DNA of 41,263 nucleotides, taken from NCBI GenBank assembly GCA_014190515.1, contig BJGN01000012.1, positions 1 through 41,263 of the forward strand, written 5' to 3'. The translations under genes were made by a program, and so were the position numbers. Origin of the DNA: Bacteroidota bacterium. Lineage in GTDB: Bacteria > Bacteroidota > Bacteroidia > Chitinophagales > Saprospiraceae. Under the pieces are notes generated by a model. That model was not told the origin of the DNA, did no database searches, and saw only the letters and a list, made by a program, of their open reading frames with translations. Position 1 is the stretch's first letter; the number at the start of each line of letters is the position of its first letter. This document shows positions 16,252 through 23,972 of the stretch, piece by piece.

Positions 16252-16563
16252 ATGGCAATCAAGAAATCGTTTAATGACCTCATTCAGTCAGAAATTCCCG
16301 TATTAATTGATTTTTCAGCAGAATGGTGCGGTCCTTGCAAAGCTATGGCTCCTATTTTAAAGGAAGTGGCGGTTAGTGTAGGGGAGCATGCCAAAATTAT
16401 TAAAATTGATATTGATAAAAATCCTGAAATAGCCCAACAATTAAATATAACAGGGGTGCCAACACTGGCTATTTATAAAAATGGAGAATTAAAATGGAGG
16501 GTTTCTGGTATGCAATCGACATTTTCTTTGGTTTCACAACTAGAATTATACAAAAATTCTTAA
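16252..16563 (+). CDS. trxA: Thioredoxin
   Basis: This 103-residue cytoplasmic thiol-disulfide protein has the canonical site WCGPCK (Cys26, Cys29), the cis-proline motif GVPTL and no signal peptide. It is of normal length. It is the first gene of an operon with two YeeE/YedE proteins and a porin, so it probably reduces persulfides or thiosulfate-derived sulfur brought in by the transporter rather than being the general housekeeping thioredoxin. Confidence 0.93.
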   Translation: MAIKKSFNDLIQSEIPVLIDFSAEWCGPCKAMAPILKEVAVSVGEHAKIIKIDIDKNPEIAQQLNITGVPTLAIYKNGELKWRVSGMQSTFSLVSQLELYKNS

Positions 16564-16587
16564 AGTAAGTGTATTTTTGAGTAAAAA

Positions 16588-17157
16588 ATGCTTGACGATT
16601 TAATTTACCCTTCCTGGCATTGGTCAATTTCTGGATTAGCCATTGCCTTCATTCTTTTTTTACTCACCATGGCTGGCAGGTCTTTCGGGGTTTCCACGAC
16701 TTTCAAAAATATTTGTGGCTTAGTTGGAGCGGGCAAAAAAAATGAGTTTTTTAAATTTGACTATAATGAGGATAGTTGGAGACTATTCTTTATCGGTGGA
16801 GCCATAATAGGCGGATTTATTGCAGGGGTACTTTTTCCAAACCCTTTCGCAGTAAGTCTCGATTCCGATACTATTTTCGCTTTAGAGAAACTTGGCATTG
16901 TTTACCCCACAGATGATTCTTTAGGTCATGGCTTCTTTCCAGATGAATATTTTCGCTGGGATAGTCTTAAAGCCTGGATTATCGCTCTCGCAGGTGGTTT
17001 TCTTGTCGGTTTCGGTTCCCGATATGCCGATGGTTGTACCAGTGGTCATGCTATCACCGGTCTTTCTCATTTCCAACTACCTTCTTTGTTAACCGTTATC
17101 GGTTTCTTTATTGGAGGACTGCTAATGACTCATTTCTTATTACCTTATATCCTATAA
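16588..17157 (+). CDS. YeeE/YedE family sulfur-compound transporter, first half
   Basis: This 189-residue membrane protein has about four to five hydrophobic helices. YeeE/YedE (TsuA) proteins pass thiosulfate through the inner membrane by relay over conserved cysteines. The signature GSRYADGCTSGHAITG with Cys150 is intact, preceded by GGFLVGFG. It begins 24 nt after thioredoxin and is followed after 12 nt by its partner half. In longer family members the two halves are fused; split pairs are common in Bacteroidota. Substrate (thiosulfate or another sulfane sulfur species) is inferred. Confidence 0.85.
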   Translation: MLDDLIYPSWHWSISGLAIAFILFLLTMAGRSFGVSTTFKNICGLVGAGKKNEFFKFDYNEDSWRLFFIGGAIIGGFIAGVLFPNPFAVSLDSDTIFALEKLGIVYPTDDSLGHGFFPDEYFRWDSLKAWIIALAGGFLVGFGSRYADGCTSGHAITGLSHFQLPSLLTVIGFFIGGLLMTHFLLPYIL

Positions 17158-17169
17158 ATTCCATCTAAC

Positions 17170-17583
17170 ATGAAAGGAATTACCTTTTTACTTATCGGTA
17201 TTTTTTTTGGAATCACCATGACTAAATCTGAGGCCTTATCCTGGTTTAGAATTTATGAAATGTTTAGATTCGAAAGTTTTCACATGTACGGTATCATTGG
17301 TACCGCGGTGATAGTTGGTGCCATTACTATGACACTATTAAAGATTTTTAAAGTGAAAGTAGCCGGCGGTGGCTTAGTATCCTACACGCCTCTTCCTCTT
17401 AATATAAAAAGACATTTGATCTCCGGAACCATTTTCGGATTAGGTTGGGCCCTGGTTGGCGCTTGTCCTGGTCCTATGTTCGTTTTGGCTGGGAATGGTT
17501 ATTTTTTTATTTTAGTCGTTATCGCAGGTGCCGTATTTGGCACTTATACCTACGGTATGGTGAAAGATAAATTACCCCATTAA
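17170..17583 (+). CDS. YeeE/YedE family sulfur-compound transporter, second half (DUF6691-like)
   Basis: This 137-residue protein has about four transmembrane segments. It carries the second half-site GWALVGACPGPMFVLAGNG with Cys99, matching the other conserved cysteine loop of fused YeeE proteins. It starts FGITMTKSEALSWFRIYEMF, a typical opening for the DUF6691 group. It should pair with the preceding gene to make one transport unit. Confidence 0.85.
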   Translation: MKGITFLLIGIFFGITMTKSEALSWFRIYEMFRFESFHMYGIIGTAVIVGAITMTLLKIFKVKVAGGGLVSYTPLPLNIKRHLISGTIFGLGWALVGACPGPMFVLAGNGYFFILVVIAGAVFGTYTYGMVKDKLPH

Positions 17584-17592
17584 CCTCTCTTT

Positions 17593-18873
17593 ATGTCCTC
17601 ATTTTGGTTGACTCTTTCTTTTTGTGTTGGTCTTATTATTCAAGTTTGCGGGCAGACAGAGTGGGGAAGGATAGCTGGTTTTAATAAACAAATAAAGATT
17701 GAACCAGTACTGAATTTTCAATGCTGGACAACCTATACTCAGAATATGCAGGTGTACAATACTCTGCAGAAACGGTATGAACCCGTTGAAGATCGCCTTA
17801 ATTTTCAATTTAGACGAGGGAGATTTGGCTTAAAAGGTCAAATGTCAGACTATTTTCGCTTTACGGCAATCGTAGCTTACGATCTTACAGGCAGAGACCT
17901 CTATTCTGCTTCATCAGGTGGAGTAAATACAGGGTCTCTTCCTGGATTTGGTCTTTGGGATGCTTTCGGAGAATGGAAATTAAGTAGAAAAAAAGAATGG
18001 CTTAACCTAACTTTCGGTTGGTTTAGACCCCAGTTTAGTAGGGAAAGTATTACAGGTGCATGGGCAACTTCCTCTTTCGAAAAGGCTATGTCTCAAAATT
18101 ATATCAGAATACATCTCACAGGGATCGGCTCAGGCAGAGCTTCAGGTCTTAATGTAGGCGGTTTGCTGGTAAATAACAATGAAAAAGTCATTGCGCAGTA
18201 TAATATAGGTGTGTTTAGCCCACAGTGGCTAAAATATTCAGGTAATTCGGCAGGTATTAATAACTCACTTTTAACCTCAGCCAGAATGGTGTTCTTTATA
18301 GGAGATCCGGAGATGAAAAAATATGGCATTTCTTACCAAACTAATTATTTTAATAAAAGAAAGGGGCTGTCCTTGGGTATTTCTTATGCCAATCAAGGCT
18401 CAACTGACCTGTTTTACCGTAGTTCTGCCGTTCAACCCGATATTTTATTCAACTGGGGAAGTTTTAATTTAGATGCTGAATGGAATTTTATGCAAAGGTC
18501 ATCACTCAATAATTTAAATAAATATAACGACGGAGCAGGACATATTAGATTTAGTAATAATTTAACTTTCTTGGGCTTATTCTTAGAACCTACTTTTATG
18601 TATGTCCGTTATCAGGGTGGATTAAAACAGGAAGATCAGATCCTCGCTAATTCCCTTGCCATGAGTGCAGGAACCGATGAAAATATAGACCTTGGGGTAA
18701 ATTTATACTTCAATCAGAATAAATTCAAATTAGCTCTTCACCACACTTGGAATAATGGTAATATGGGCAACGCTTCACAGGGCTTTTCGCAAAACCTGTT
18801 TTTCAGACAAAATGGTTTAGGTGCCATTCTCAGAGGAAATTACTGGGGTTTAGGTCTGAATGGTATTTTTTAA
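17593..18873 (+). CDS. Outer-membrane porin (phosphate-selective porin O/P-like)
   Basis: This 426-residue protein has a signal sequence ending around CGQTEW, then repeated amphipathic strands of beta-barrel type. The segment RLNFQFRRGRFGLKGQMSDYFRF resembles the OprO/OprP-like porins of Bacteroidota. The final residues GLGLNGIF end in Phe, usual for a barrel. It starts 9 nt after the YeeE pair and so is probably co-transcribed with it, which suggests that it admits the same sulfur oxyanion through the outer membrane. The substrate link is inferred from position only. Confidence 0.78.
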   Translation: MSSFWLTLSFCVGLIIQVCGQTEWGRIAGFNKQIKIEPVLNFQCWTTYTQNMQVYNTLQKRYEPVEDRLNFQFRRGRFGLKGQMSDYFRFTAIVAYDLTGRDLYSASSGGVNTGSLPGFGLWDAFGEWKLSRKKEWLNLTFGWFRPQFSRESITGAWATSSFEKAMSQNYIRIHLTGIGSGRASGLNVGGLLVNNNEKVIAQYNIGVFSPQWLKYSGNSAGINNSLLTSARMVFFIGDPEMKKYGISYQTNYFNKRKGLSLGISYANQGSTDLFYRSSAVQPDILFNWGSFNLDAEWNFMQRSSLNNLNKYNDGAGHIRFSNNLTFLGLFLEPTFMYVRYQGGLKQEDQILANSLAMSAGTDENIDLGVNLYFNQNKFKLALHHTWNNGNMGNASQGFSQNLFFRQNGLGAILRGNYWGLGLNGIF

Positions 18874-18888
18874 CTTTCGGAAACCTAT

Positions 18889-19437
18889 TTATCTCGCACT
18901 ACCTCTATCCCGCGCTTTCTTGTAGGCTTTCGTTGCTGCAAATAGGGTTATGCCAAAAAGTATTATGCTCCCCAACGCTATTAAAAAATCAAGACTGTTT
19001 TTATAAACGGCTAATAATGATATAGCTACTAAAAATATGGTTGGAACCTCATTCAACATTCTAAATTGAAAGGAGCTGATACCCAAGGTTCGTTTCTCCA
19101 GTTTTGGGATTAAGGCTCCACACCAAAAATGGTAAAGCGTAAGACCTGCCAGAAAAATTAACTTGATAAACATCCAGCTGTTAGCGGATAACCATTCTAA
19201 ACCATTTAGCCAAAGCATTCCCAAACCAAAAGTCCAGGTGATATACAAGGCTGGCTTACAAATAATTGTATATACCCTGTAAGCCATCAGATCAAATTGA
19301 TGGCTTAATATGCTTCTGTCGGGTTCGCTTTTTTCCCAGGATTCAACCTGATAGACAAAAATTCTAACTAAATAAAACAGACCGGCAAACCATGAAACGA
19401 ATCCGACAATATGTAATGATTTGAAGAGAAAATACAT
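18889..19437 (-). CDS. hemJ: Protoporphyrinogen IX oxidase HemJ
   Basis: This 182-residue membrane protein of the UPF0093 family oxidises protoporphyrinogen IX to protoporphyrin IX in haem synthesis. The N-terminal KSLHIVGFVSWFAGLFYLVR with His9, and RMLNEVPTIFLVAISLLAVYKN near residue 125, are its two diagnostic blocks. Four to five transmembrane helices are present. It lies convergent to the porin gene with 15 nt between the stops. HemW, another haem-related gene, is 10 kb away in the window, without operon linkage. Confidence 0.85.
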   Translation of the reverse strand: MYFLFKSLHIVGFVSWFAGLFYLVRIFVYQVESWEKSEPDRSILSHQFDLMAYRVYTIICKPALYITWTFGLGMLWLNGLEWLSANSWMFIKLIFLAGLTLYHFWCGALIPKLEKRTLGISSFQFRMLNEVPTIFLVAISLLAVYKNSLDFLIALGSIILFGITLFAATKAYKKARDRGSAR

Positions 19438-19510
19438 GGTATTCTTTGTTTTGGATAAAAAATTGATACGCGAAAAGTAGGTAGATTTATGCCATGTTCC
19501 AAGAGAATAA

Positions 19511-19518
19511 TATTTTTG
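19511..19518 (+). promoter_or_regulatory. Candidate -7 element upstream of the sugar transporter
   Basis: TATTTTTG matches TAnnTTTG, 82 nt before the ATG at 19601. The -33 region lacks a clear TTTG. Confidence 0.35.
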
Positions 19519-19600
19519 TTCTAAAATCTAATTTATTTTTCAAAAAAATGTCTTACTTTCCCATTCAATAAACCATTTTTAGTTTTACAACAACGTTACT

Positions 19601-20956
19601 ATGCAAACAACGCCTTCTTCTGCCAAATTTTCATTTATCATACTCACTGTTTTATTTTTCATTTGGGGATTGTTAACTTCCTTAAATGATATTTTAGTTC
19701 CTCATTTGAAAGCAGTATTTGATTTAAAGCATTGGCAAGCCCAATTAATTCAATTTTTCTTTTTTGGCGCGTACTTTTTAATGAGTATCCCCGCAGGTTA
19801 TTTGATTAAAAAACTCGGTTATAAAGGTGGAATTGTTTTAGGACTTGCCTTGATGGGTTTTGGTTGCCTTACCTTTTACCCAGCTTCAATCGTTCAGGAA
19901 TATAGTGTATTTTTACTTGGATTATTCATCTTAGCAAGTGGCATAACTATTTTGCAAGTGGCTGCTAATCCGTATGTTGCCATACTCGGACCTGAAAATA
20001 CTGCGGCTAGCCGTCTAAATTTAGCACAGGGTTTTAATTCCCTTGGACACACTATAGCACCTTTATTAGGGGCATTACTTATTTTGCAAAACACCGATAA
20101 AGTAGATGTGTCCACCGTTCGTTTACCTTACGTTGTCATGTCTATCATTCTATTTATTATCGCCTTTATTTTTAGCAGGCTTTCCTTACCTGCCATTCAG
20201 ACAGAGGAATCCAATCATAGTCATGGCTTTAATTTATGGCAATATCCTCAGCTTTATCTGGGAGCTATAGCTATTTTCTGCTATGTTGGTTCAGAAATAG
20301 CGGTGGGAAGTTTTATGGTTGAATACCTAAAGCAAGATGGTTTACTTAATTTAGAAATGAAAACCGCTGGTTCCTATGTCGCATTTTATTGGGGCGGTGC
20401 CATGGTGGGTCGATTTATGGGGGCTGTTTCTTTGTCTAAACAAGGGGATAAAAATAAATTGGGCCTCATGATCCTTTTTCCACTGATTGCCTTCGGTGTC
20501 TCCTGGATTGCCTCCACTTCTTACGGGGCTGACCCAATGCTTTCTTTTGGATTTTTAGCTGTAATGGTCCTTAATTTTGTTGCTTTTCAATTTGGAAAGG
20601 GCATTCCATCCCGATTACTCTCTGTCTTTGCTCTCATGAATATCATTCTTTTGGTCGTAACAATGAATACCCAAGGTCAAATAGCTCTTTGGTCTATTTT
20701 AGGTATCGGTCTCTTTAATTCCATCATGTGGTCAAATATTTTCACTTTGGCTATTGAAAAATTAGGCGCTTATACCAGTGTTGGTTCTTCTGTTTTGATA
20801 ATGATGATTGCGGGGGGAGCCATTATTCCACCATTACAAGGCTTATTTGCTGATATTCCCAGTGTTGGAGTAAAGTATTCTTTCCTTATTCCTGCCATCG
20901 CTTATGCATACCTTGTTTTTTATGGAATAAAGATGAAGAAGTTGGGGGAGAATTAA
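19601..20956 (+). CDS. Sugar MFS transporter (FucP / glucose-galactose type)
   Basis: This 451-residue major facilitator has 12 hydrophobic segments. It is of the FHS group: FFIWGLLTSLNDILVPHLK in helix 1, then the AYFLMSIPAGYLIKKLGYKGG loop between helices 2 and 3, and ILQVAANPYVAILGPENTAASRLNLAQGFNSLG, all characteristic of FucP/GluP and NagP proteins. It imports a hexose, fucose or amino sugar with protons. It is a single gene without catabolic neighbours, so the sugar is unknown. No terminator is seen between it and the arginine leader. Confidence 0.9.
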   Translation: MQTTPSSAKFSFIILTVLFFIWGLLTSLNDILVPHLKAVFDLKHWQAQLIQFFFFGAYFLMSIPAGYLIKKLGYKGGIVLGLALMGFGCLTFYPASIVQEYSVFLLGLFILASGITILQVAANPYVAILGPENTAASRLNLAQGFNSLGHTIAPLLGALLILQNTDKVDVSTVRLPYVVMSIILFIIAFIFSRLSLPAIQTEESNHSHGFNLWQYPQLYLGAIAIFCYVGSEIAVGSFMVEYLKQDGLLNLEMKTAGSYVAFYWGGAMVGRFMGAVSLSKQGDKNKLGLMILFPLIAFGVSWIASTSYGADPMLSFGFLAVMVLNFVAFQFGKGIPSRLLSVFALMNIILLVVTMNTQGQIALWSILGIGLFNSIMWSNIFTLAIEKLGAYTSVGSSVLIMMIAGGAIIPPLQGLFADIPSVGVKYSFLIPAIAYAYLVFYGIKMKKLGEN

Positions 20957-21006
20957 GGTTTTTCAGCAGAAGGTTTGTTGTATTTCTGTTAATGGTAACT
21001 TAATAC

Positions 21007-21038
21007 TTGAATTTTTAGTTTGCCTTTATTATATTTGC
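21007..21038 (+). promoter_or_regulatory. Promoter of the arginine operon
   Basis: TTG at 21007-21009 and TATATTTGC at 21030-21038 (an exact TAnnTTTGY match) are separated by 20 nt, the expected spacing for Bacteroidota sigma-ABfr promoters. Transcription should start near 21041-21045, only a few bases before the leader ATG at 21046. Confidence 0.72.
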
Positions 21039-21045
21039 AGCTATT

Positions 21046-21111
21046 ATGAAAAAAATAAAGGAAGTTCAGGTTATTTTTACACGTCGCGTCCGCAACTTGC
21101 CGCGCCCTTAA
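21046..21111 (+). CDS. Arginine operon leader peptide (21 codons)
   Basis: The ORF starts at ATG 21046 and stops at TAA 21109-21111. It begins MKKIKEVQVIFT and ends RRVRNLPRP. Arg codons 13, 14, 16 and 20 (CGT, CGC, CGC, CGC) fall in the last nine codons, four of nine. The promoter lies directly in front, and the arginine biosynthesis operon starts 96 nt after the stop. The stop codon lies in the loop of a GC-rich hairpin. This is the layout of a leader peptide for attenuation in which ribosome progress at Arg codons reports charged tRNA-Arg. With a 5' leader of only about 1-5 nt no ribosome binding site is possible, so translation would be nearly leaderless. Translation itself is not proven. 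Confidence 0.65.
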   Translation: MKKIKEVQVIFTRRVRNLPRP

Positions 21112-21132
21112 GGGCGTATTATATTAACTTCC
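21060..21132 (+). promoter_or_regulatory. Candidate attenuator structures of the arginine leader
   Basis: Three pairings can be drawn. CGCCC (21103-21107) with GGGCG (21112-21116) around a TTAA loop that contains the leader stop codon. CGTCC (21087-21091), inside the Arg codons, with the same GGGCG, making it mutually exclusive. GGAAGTT (21060-21066) with AACTTCC (21126-21132). A C-rich, G-poor stretch follows (21130-21170), and a weak GGTA/TACT hairpin precedes seven T at 21170-21189. Ribosome position on the leader would choose among these. Whether termination is intrinsic or Rho-dependent cannot be decided by eye. Confidence 0.45.
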
Positions 21133-21207
21133 ACCCCAGGCAGTGTATTTCTGTCCATTCCCTAACCAAGGTATTAATACTATTTTTTTAAAACTTAATC
21201 TCCTGAC

Positions 21208-21789
21208 ATGGATTTAAAGGTTTTAGTGTCGTCGGCTGAACATGTGCAATATGCTGAAAATGTTTGCCTCCTAATAGCGGAATCAGCAAAAGCAAGAGGA
21301 ACAGGTATAGCAGCTCGTAAACCAGAGTATATTCGAGCCAAAATGGAAGCGGGAAATGCAGTGGTTGCTTTCGATGGCGATGTTCTGGTTGGTTTTTGTT
21401 ATGTGGAGGTTTGGAGTCATAATCGGTATGTCGTTAATTCAGGGCTTGTAGTCCATCCGGATTATCGTAAATCGGGACTAGCCAGAGAAATCAAACGTAA
21501 AGTTTTCAATCTTGCCAGAGATAAATATCCTGATGCTAAAGTCTTTGGTATTACAACAAGCCTGGCTGTAATGAAAATTAATACGGAATTGGGCTACAAA
21601 CCCGTTACTTTTTCCGAACTTACTCAGGATGATGCGTTTTGGGCTGGTTGTAAAAGTTGTCCAAATTATGATATCCTGGAAAGAAATGAGAGAAGAATGT
21701 GCTTGTGTACAGCTATGTTAGCGCCCTCAAAGGTGGAGGAAGAGCAAATGACGCTCAATTTAACACATCTAATCGTCGAAAATAAATGA
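21208..21789 (+). CDS. GNAT acetyltransferase, probable N-acylglutamate synthase
   Basis: This 193-residue protein is the first gene of the arginine operon and is probably the enzyme that acylates glutamate (acetyl-CoA or succinyl-CoA donor). The acyl-CoA site is seen in SGLVVHPDYRKSGLAREIKRKVF, the R/Q-x-x-G-x-G/A loop of GNAT. The C-terminal part is unusual, with CKSCPN and RRMCLCTAML, four cysteines in about 23 residues, which could bind a metal. It overlaps argG by 4 nt (ATGA), so the two are translationally coupled. Assignment to the first step is inferred from the position and from the absence of another argA or argJ in the operon. Confidence 0.72.
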   Translation: MDLKVLVSSAEHVQYAENVCLLIAESAKARGTGIAARKPEYIRAKMEAGNAVVAFDGDVLVGFCYVEVWSHNRYVVNSGLVVHPDYRKSGLAREIKRKVFNLARDKYPDAKVFGITTSLAVMKINTELGYKPVTFSELTQDDAFWAGCKSCPNYDILERNERRMCLCTAMLAPSKVEEEQMTLNLTHLIVENK

Positions 21790-22994
21790 GTAAAAAAAAG
21801 GTTGTTTTAGCCTACAGTGGTGGATTGGATACTTCTTTCTGTATTCCATGGCTAACAAGAGAAAATAATTGTGAGGTGCATGCCATTACAGTCAATACCG
21901 GCGGATTTACGCCAGAAGATGTATCTCGGTTAGAAGAAAGAGCTTTTCAGTTGGGGGCAGCTTCTTTTAAAATTGTTGATGCTCAGCGGGATTTTTATAC
22001 TCAATGTATTCGATATCTCATTTATGGAAATGTATTGAGAAATAATACCTATCCGCTGTCAGTAAGTGCTGAAAGAATGTTTCAAGCCATCGAAACAGCT
22101 AAATATGCCACTGAAATAAACGCTCAGGCGGTCGCTCATGGTTCAACGGGAGCGGGAAATGATCAGGTGCGCTTTGATATTGCCTTTCAAATTCTGGGTC
22201 ATGATCTTGAAATCATTACGCCTATTAGAGATATGAAATTGGCAAGGCAAACCGAAATAGATAAATTAATAGCGTGGGGTTTTAATTGGAATTGGGAAAA
22301 AGCCAAATATTCTGTTAATAAAGGTCTCTGGGGTACCAGTGTCGGTGGGGTGGAAACCCTAACCTCTCATAAAGGATTACCAGAGGAGGCTTATCCCTCT
22401 CCGCTAACCGCTTCCAATCCTGTTTCTGTATCCTTGCAGTTTGCTAAAGGTGAATTGGTTGGCGTAGATGGTAAGGTTTTTGACACTTCTCTCGAAGCTA
22501 TCCATGCCCTGCAAACCATCGCAGAACCTTTTGCTATCGGAAGGGATATTCACGTCGGTGATACTATCATTGGTATAAAAGGTCGTGTTGGCTTTGAAGC
22601 CGCAGCTCCGCTTATCATTTTGAAAAGTCATCACCTGCTGGAAAAACATACCCTCACCAAATGGCAGCAGTATTGGAAGGAACAATTGGCAAATTGGTAC
22701 GGTATGCTCCTTCATGAAGGCCAGTTTTTAGATCCCGTTATGAGAAATATTGAAAACTTCCTCGAAGATACGCAATCGCATGTTTCCGGTACCGTAAACC
22801 TTACTCTTTACCCTTATCGCTTCGTTCTCGAAGGCATTCATTCCGATTTTGATCTGATGAACCCCGAATTTGGACACTATGGCGAAATGAATAAAGGTTG
22901 GTCCGGCGACGATGTAAAGGGCTTTACCAAAATTGCCGGAAATCAATCAAGAATTTTTTTCGAGGTGCTCTCAAAACAACAAAAGCCTTCTTAA
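21786..22994 (+). CDS. argG: Argininosuccinate synthase
   Basis: This 402-residue enzyme joins citrulline and aspartate with ATP to give argininosuccinate. The PP-loop VLAYSGGLDTS is at the N-terminus, AHGSTGAGNDQVRFD and TPIRDMKLARQ follow, and the citrulline and aspartate loops are recognisable (GLWGTSVGG). Length is normal. Start codon overlaps the preceding stop; argC begins after 3 nt. Confidence 0.95.
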   Translation: MSKKKVVLAYSGGLDTSFCIPWLTRENNCEVHAITVNTGGFTPEDVSRLEERAFQLGAASFKIVDAQRDFYTQCIRYLIYGNVLRNNTYPLSVSAERMFQAIETAKYATEINAQAVAHGSTGAGNDQVRFDIAFQILGHDLEIITPIRDMKLARQTEIDKLIAWGFNWNWEKAKYSVNKGLWGTSVGGVETLTSHKGLPEEAYPSPLTASNPVSVSLQFAKGELVGVDGKVFDTSLEAIHALQTIAEPFAIGRDIHVGDTIIGIKGRVGFEAAAPLIILKSHHLLEKHTLTKWQQYWKEQLANWYGMLLHEGQFLDPVMRNIENFLEDTQSHVSGTVNLTLYPYRFVLEGIHSDFDLMNPEFGHYGEMNKGWSGDDVKGFTKIAGNQSRIFFEVLSKQQKPS

Positions 22995-22997
22995 ACT

Positions 22998-23954
22998 ATG
23001 ATTAACGTTGGAATTATAGGTGGGGGAGGATATACAGGTGGTGAACTCTTGCGATTGCTTTCCTTTCACCCAAAAGTAAATATTGCGTTCGTTCAAAGTA
23101 ATTCCCAGGTAGGTAAATCGGTCGCCTCAGTACATGATGATCTCTTTCAACTGAAGGATCTATACTTTTTATCCAATCCTCCACTATTGGCCGATGTCAT
23201 TTTCTTATGTATGGGGCATGGCAAATCATCCATATTCATGCAAGAAAATGTGATCCCCAGTGGCGTAAAATGTATCGATCTGGGAAATGATTTCAGATTG
23301 GATTCCTCTTTTATTTACGGTTTGCCAGAGTTGAATCATGAACCTATCAAAAAGGCAGAACGTATCGCTAATCCCGGTTGCTTTGCCTCCGCTATTCAAC
23401 TTGCTTTATTGCCTTTTGCTAAAAATCACCTGCTGAATAATTCCATCCATATTCATGCCATTACCGGTTCTACCGGTGCTGGTCAGGCGCTAAGTGATAC
23501 TACCCATTTTAGTTGGCGTTCTTCAAATATTTCTGTTTATAAAGCCTTCAATCATCAACATATTCCAGAAATAGTAAAAAGCCTCAAGCAATTACAACCC
23601 GATTTTAATCAGGATCTTCATTTTATTCCCATGAGAGGTGATTTTACCAGAGGTATATTCGCCTCTATTTATTTTGAATCGGATGTATCGCAATCAGATT
23701 TAGATGATTTGTTTTGCACCTATTATAAAAACCATCTTTTCACAAAGGTTACGGATCTTAATCCTCACCTGAAAATGGTAGTTAACACCAATAATTGTGT
23801 GGTACAGGTAAAAAAACAAGGTAAATGTGTTCATATTATCTCCGTTCTTGATAATTTACTCAAAGGTGCCTCAGGTCAGGCAGTGCAAAATATGAATCTT
23901 ATGTTCGGATACCCTGAAAATGAAGGCCTGAACCTTAAATCTACCGCCTTTTAA
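22998..23954 (+). CDS. argC: N-acetyl-gamma-glutamyl-phosphate reductase
   Basis: This 318-residue NADP-dependent enzyme reduces N-acylglutamyl phosphate to the semialdehyde. The nucleotide loop GIIGGGGYTGGELLRLL opens the protein, the catalytic Cys128 is in NPGCFASA, and FIPMRGDFTRG and GASGQAVQNMNLMFG are typical. It is the shorter (type 1 with compact insert) form. It is the third gene of the operon, followed by argD after 18 nt. Confidence 0.94.
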   Translation: MINVGIIGGGGYTGGELLRLLSFHPKVNIAFVQSNSQVGKSVASVHDDLFQLKDLYFLSNPPLLADVIFLCMGHGKSSIFMQENVIPSGVKCIDLGNDFRLDSSFIYGLPELNHEPIKKAERIANPGCFASAIQLALLPFAKNHLLNNSIHIHAITGSTGAGQALSDTTHFSWRSSNISVYKAFNHQHIPEIVKSLKQLQPDFNQDLHFIPMRGDFTRGIFASIYFESDVSQSDLDDLFCTYYKNHLFTKVTDLNPHLKMVVNTNNCVVQVKKQGKCVHIISVLDNLLKGASGQAVQNMNLMFGYPENEGLNLKSTAF

Positions 23955-23972
23955 ATCTTTTAATTTTTTGAT

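Noticed and set aside
20957-21045. ArgR operator upstream of the arginine operon
   Set aside because: No convincing ARG-box palindrome was seen by eye; a matrix search would be needed.
21170-21189. Hairpin GGTA/TACT before seven T as the arginine-leader terminator
   Set aside because: Its stem has only four pairs, one of them G-U, against 7-16 bp in the other terminators of the window; too weak to list as a terminator on its own.
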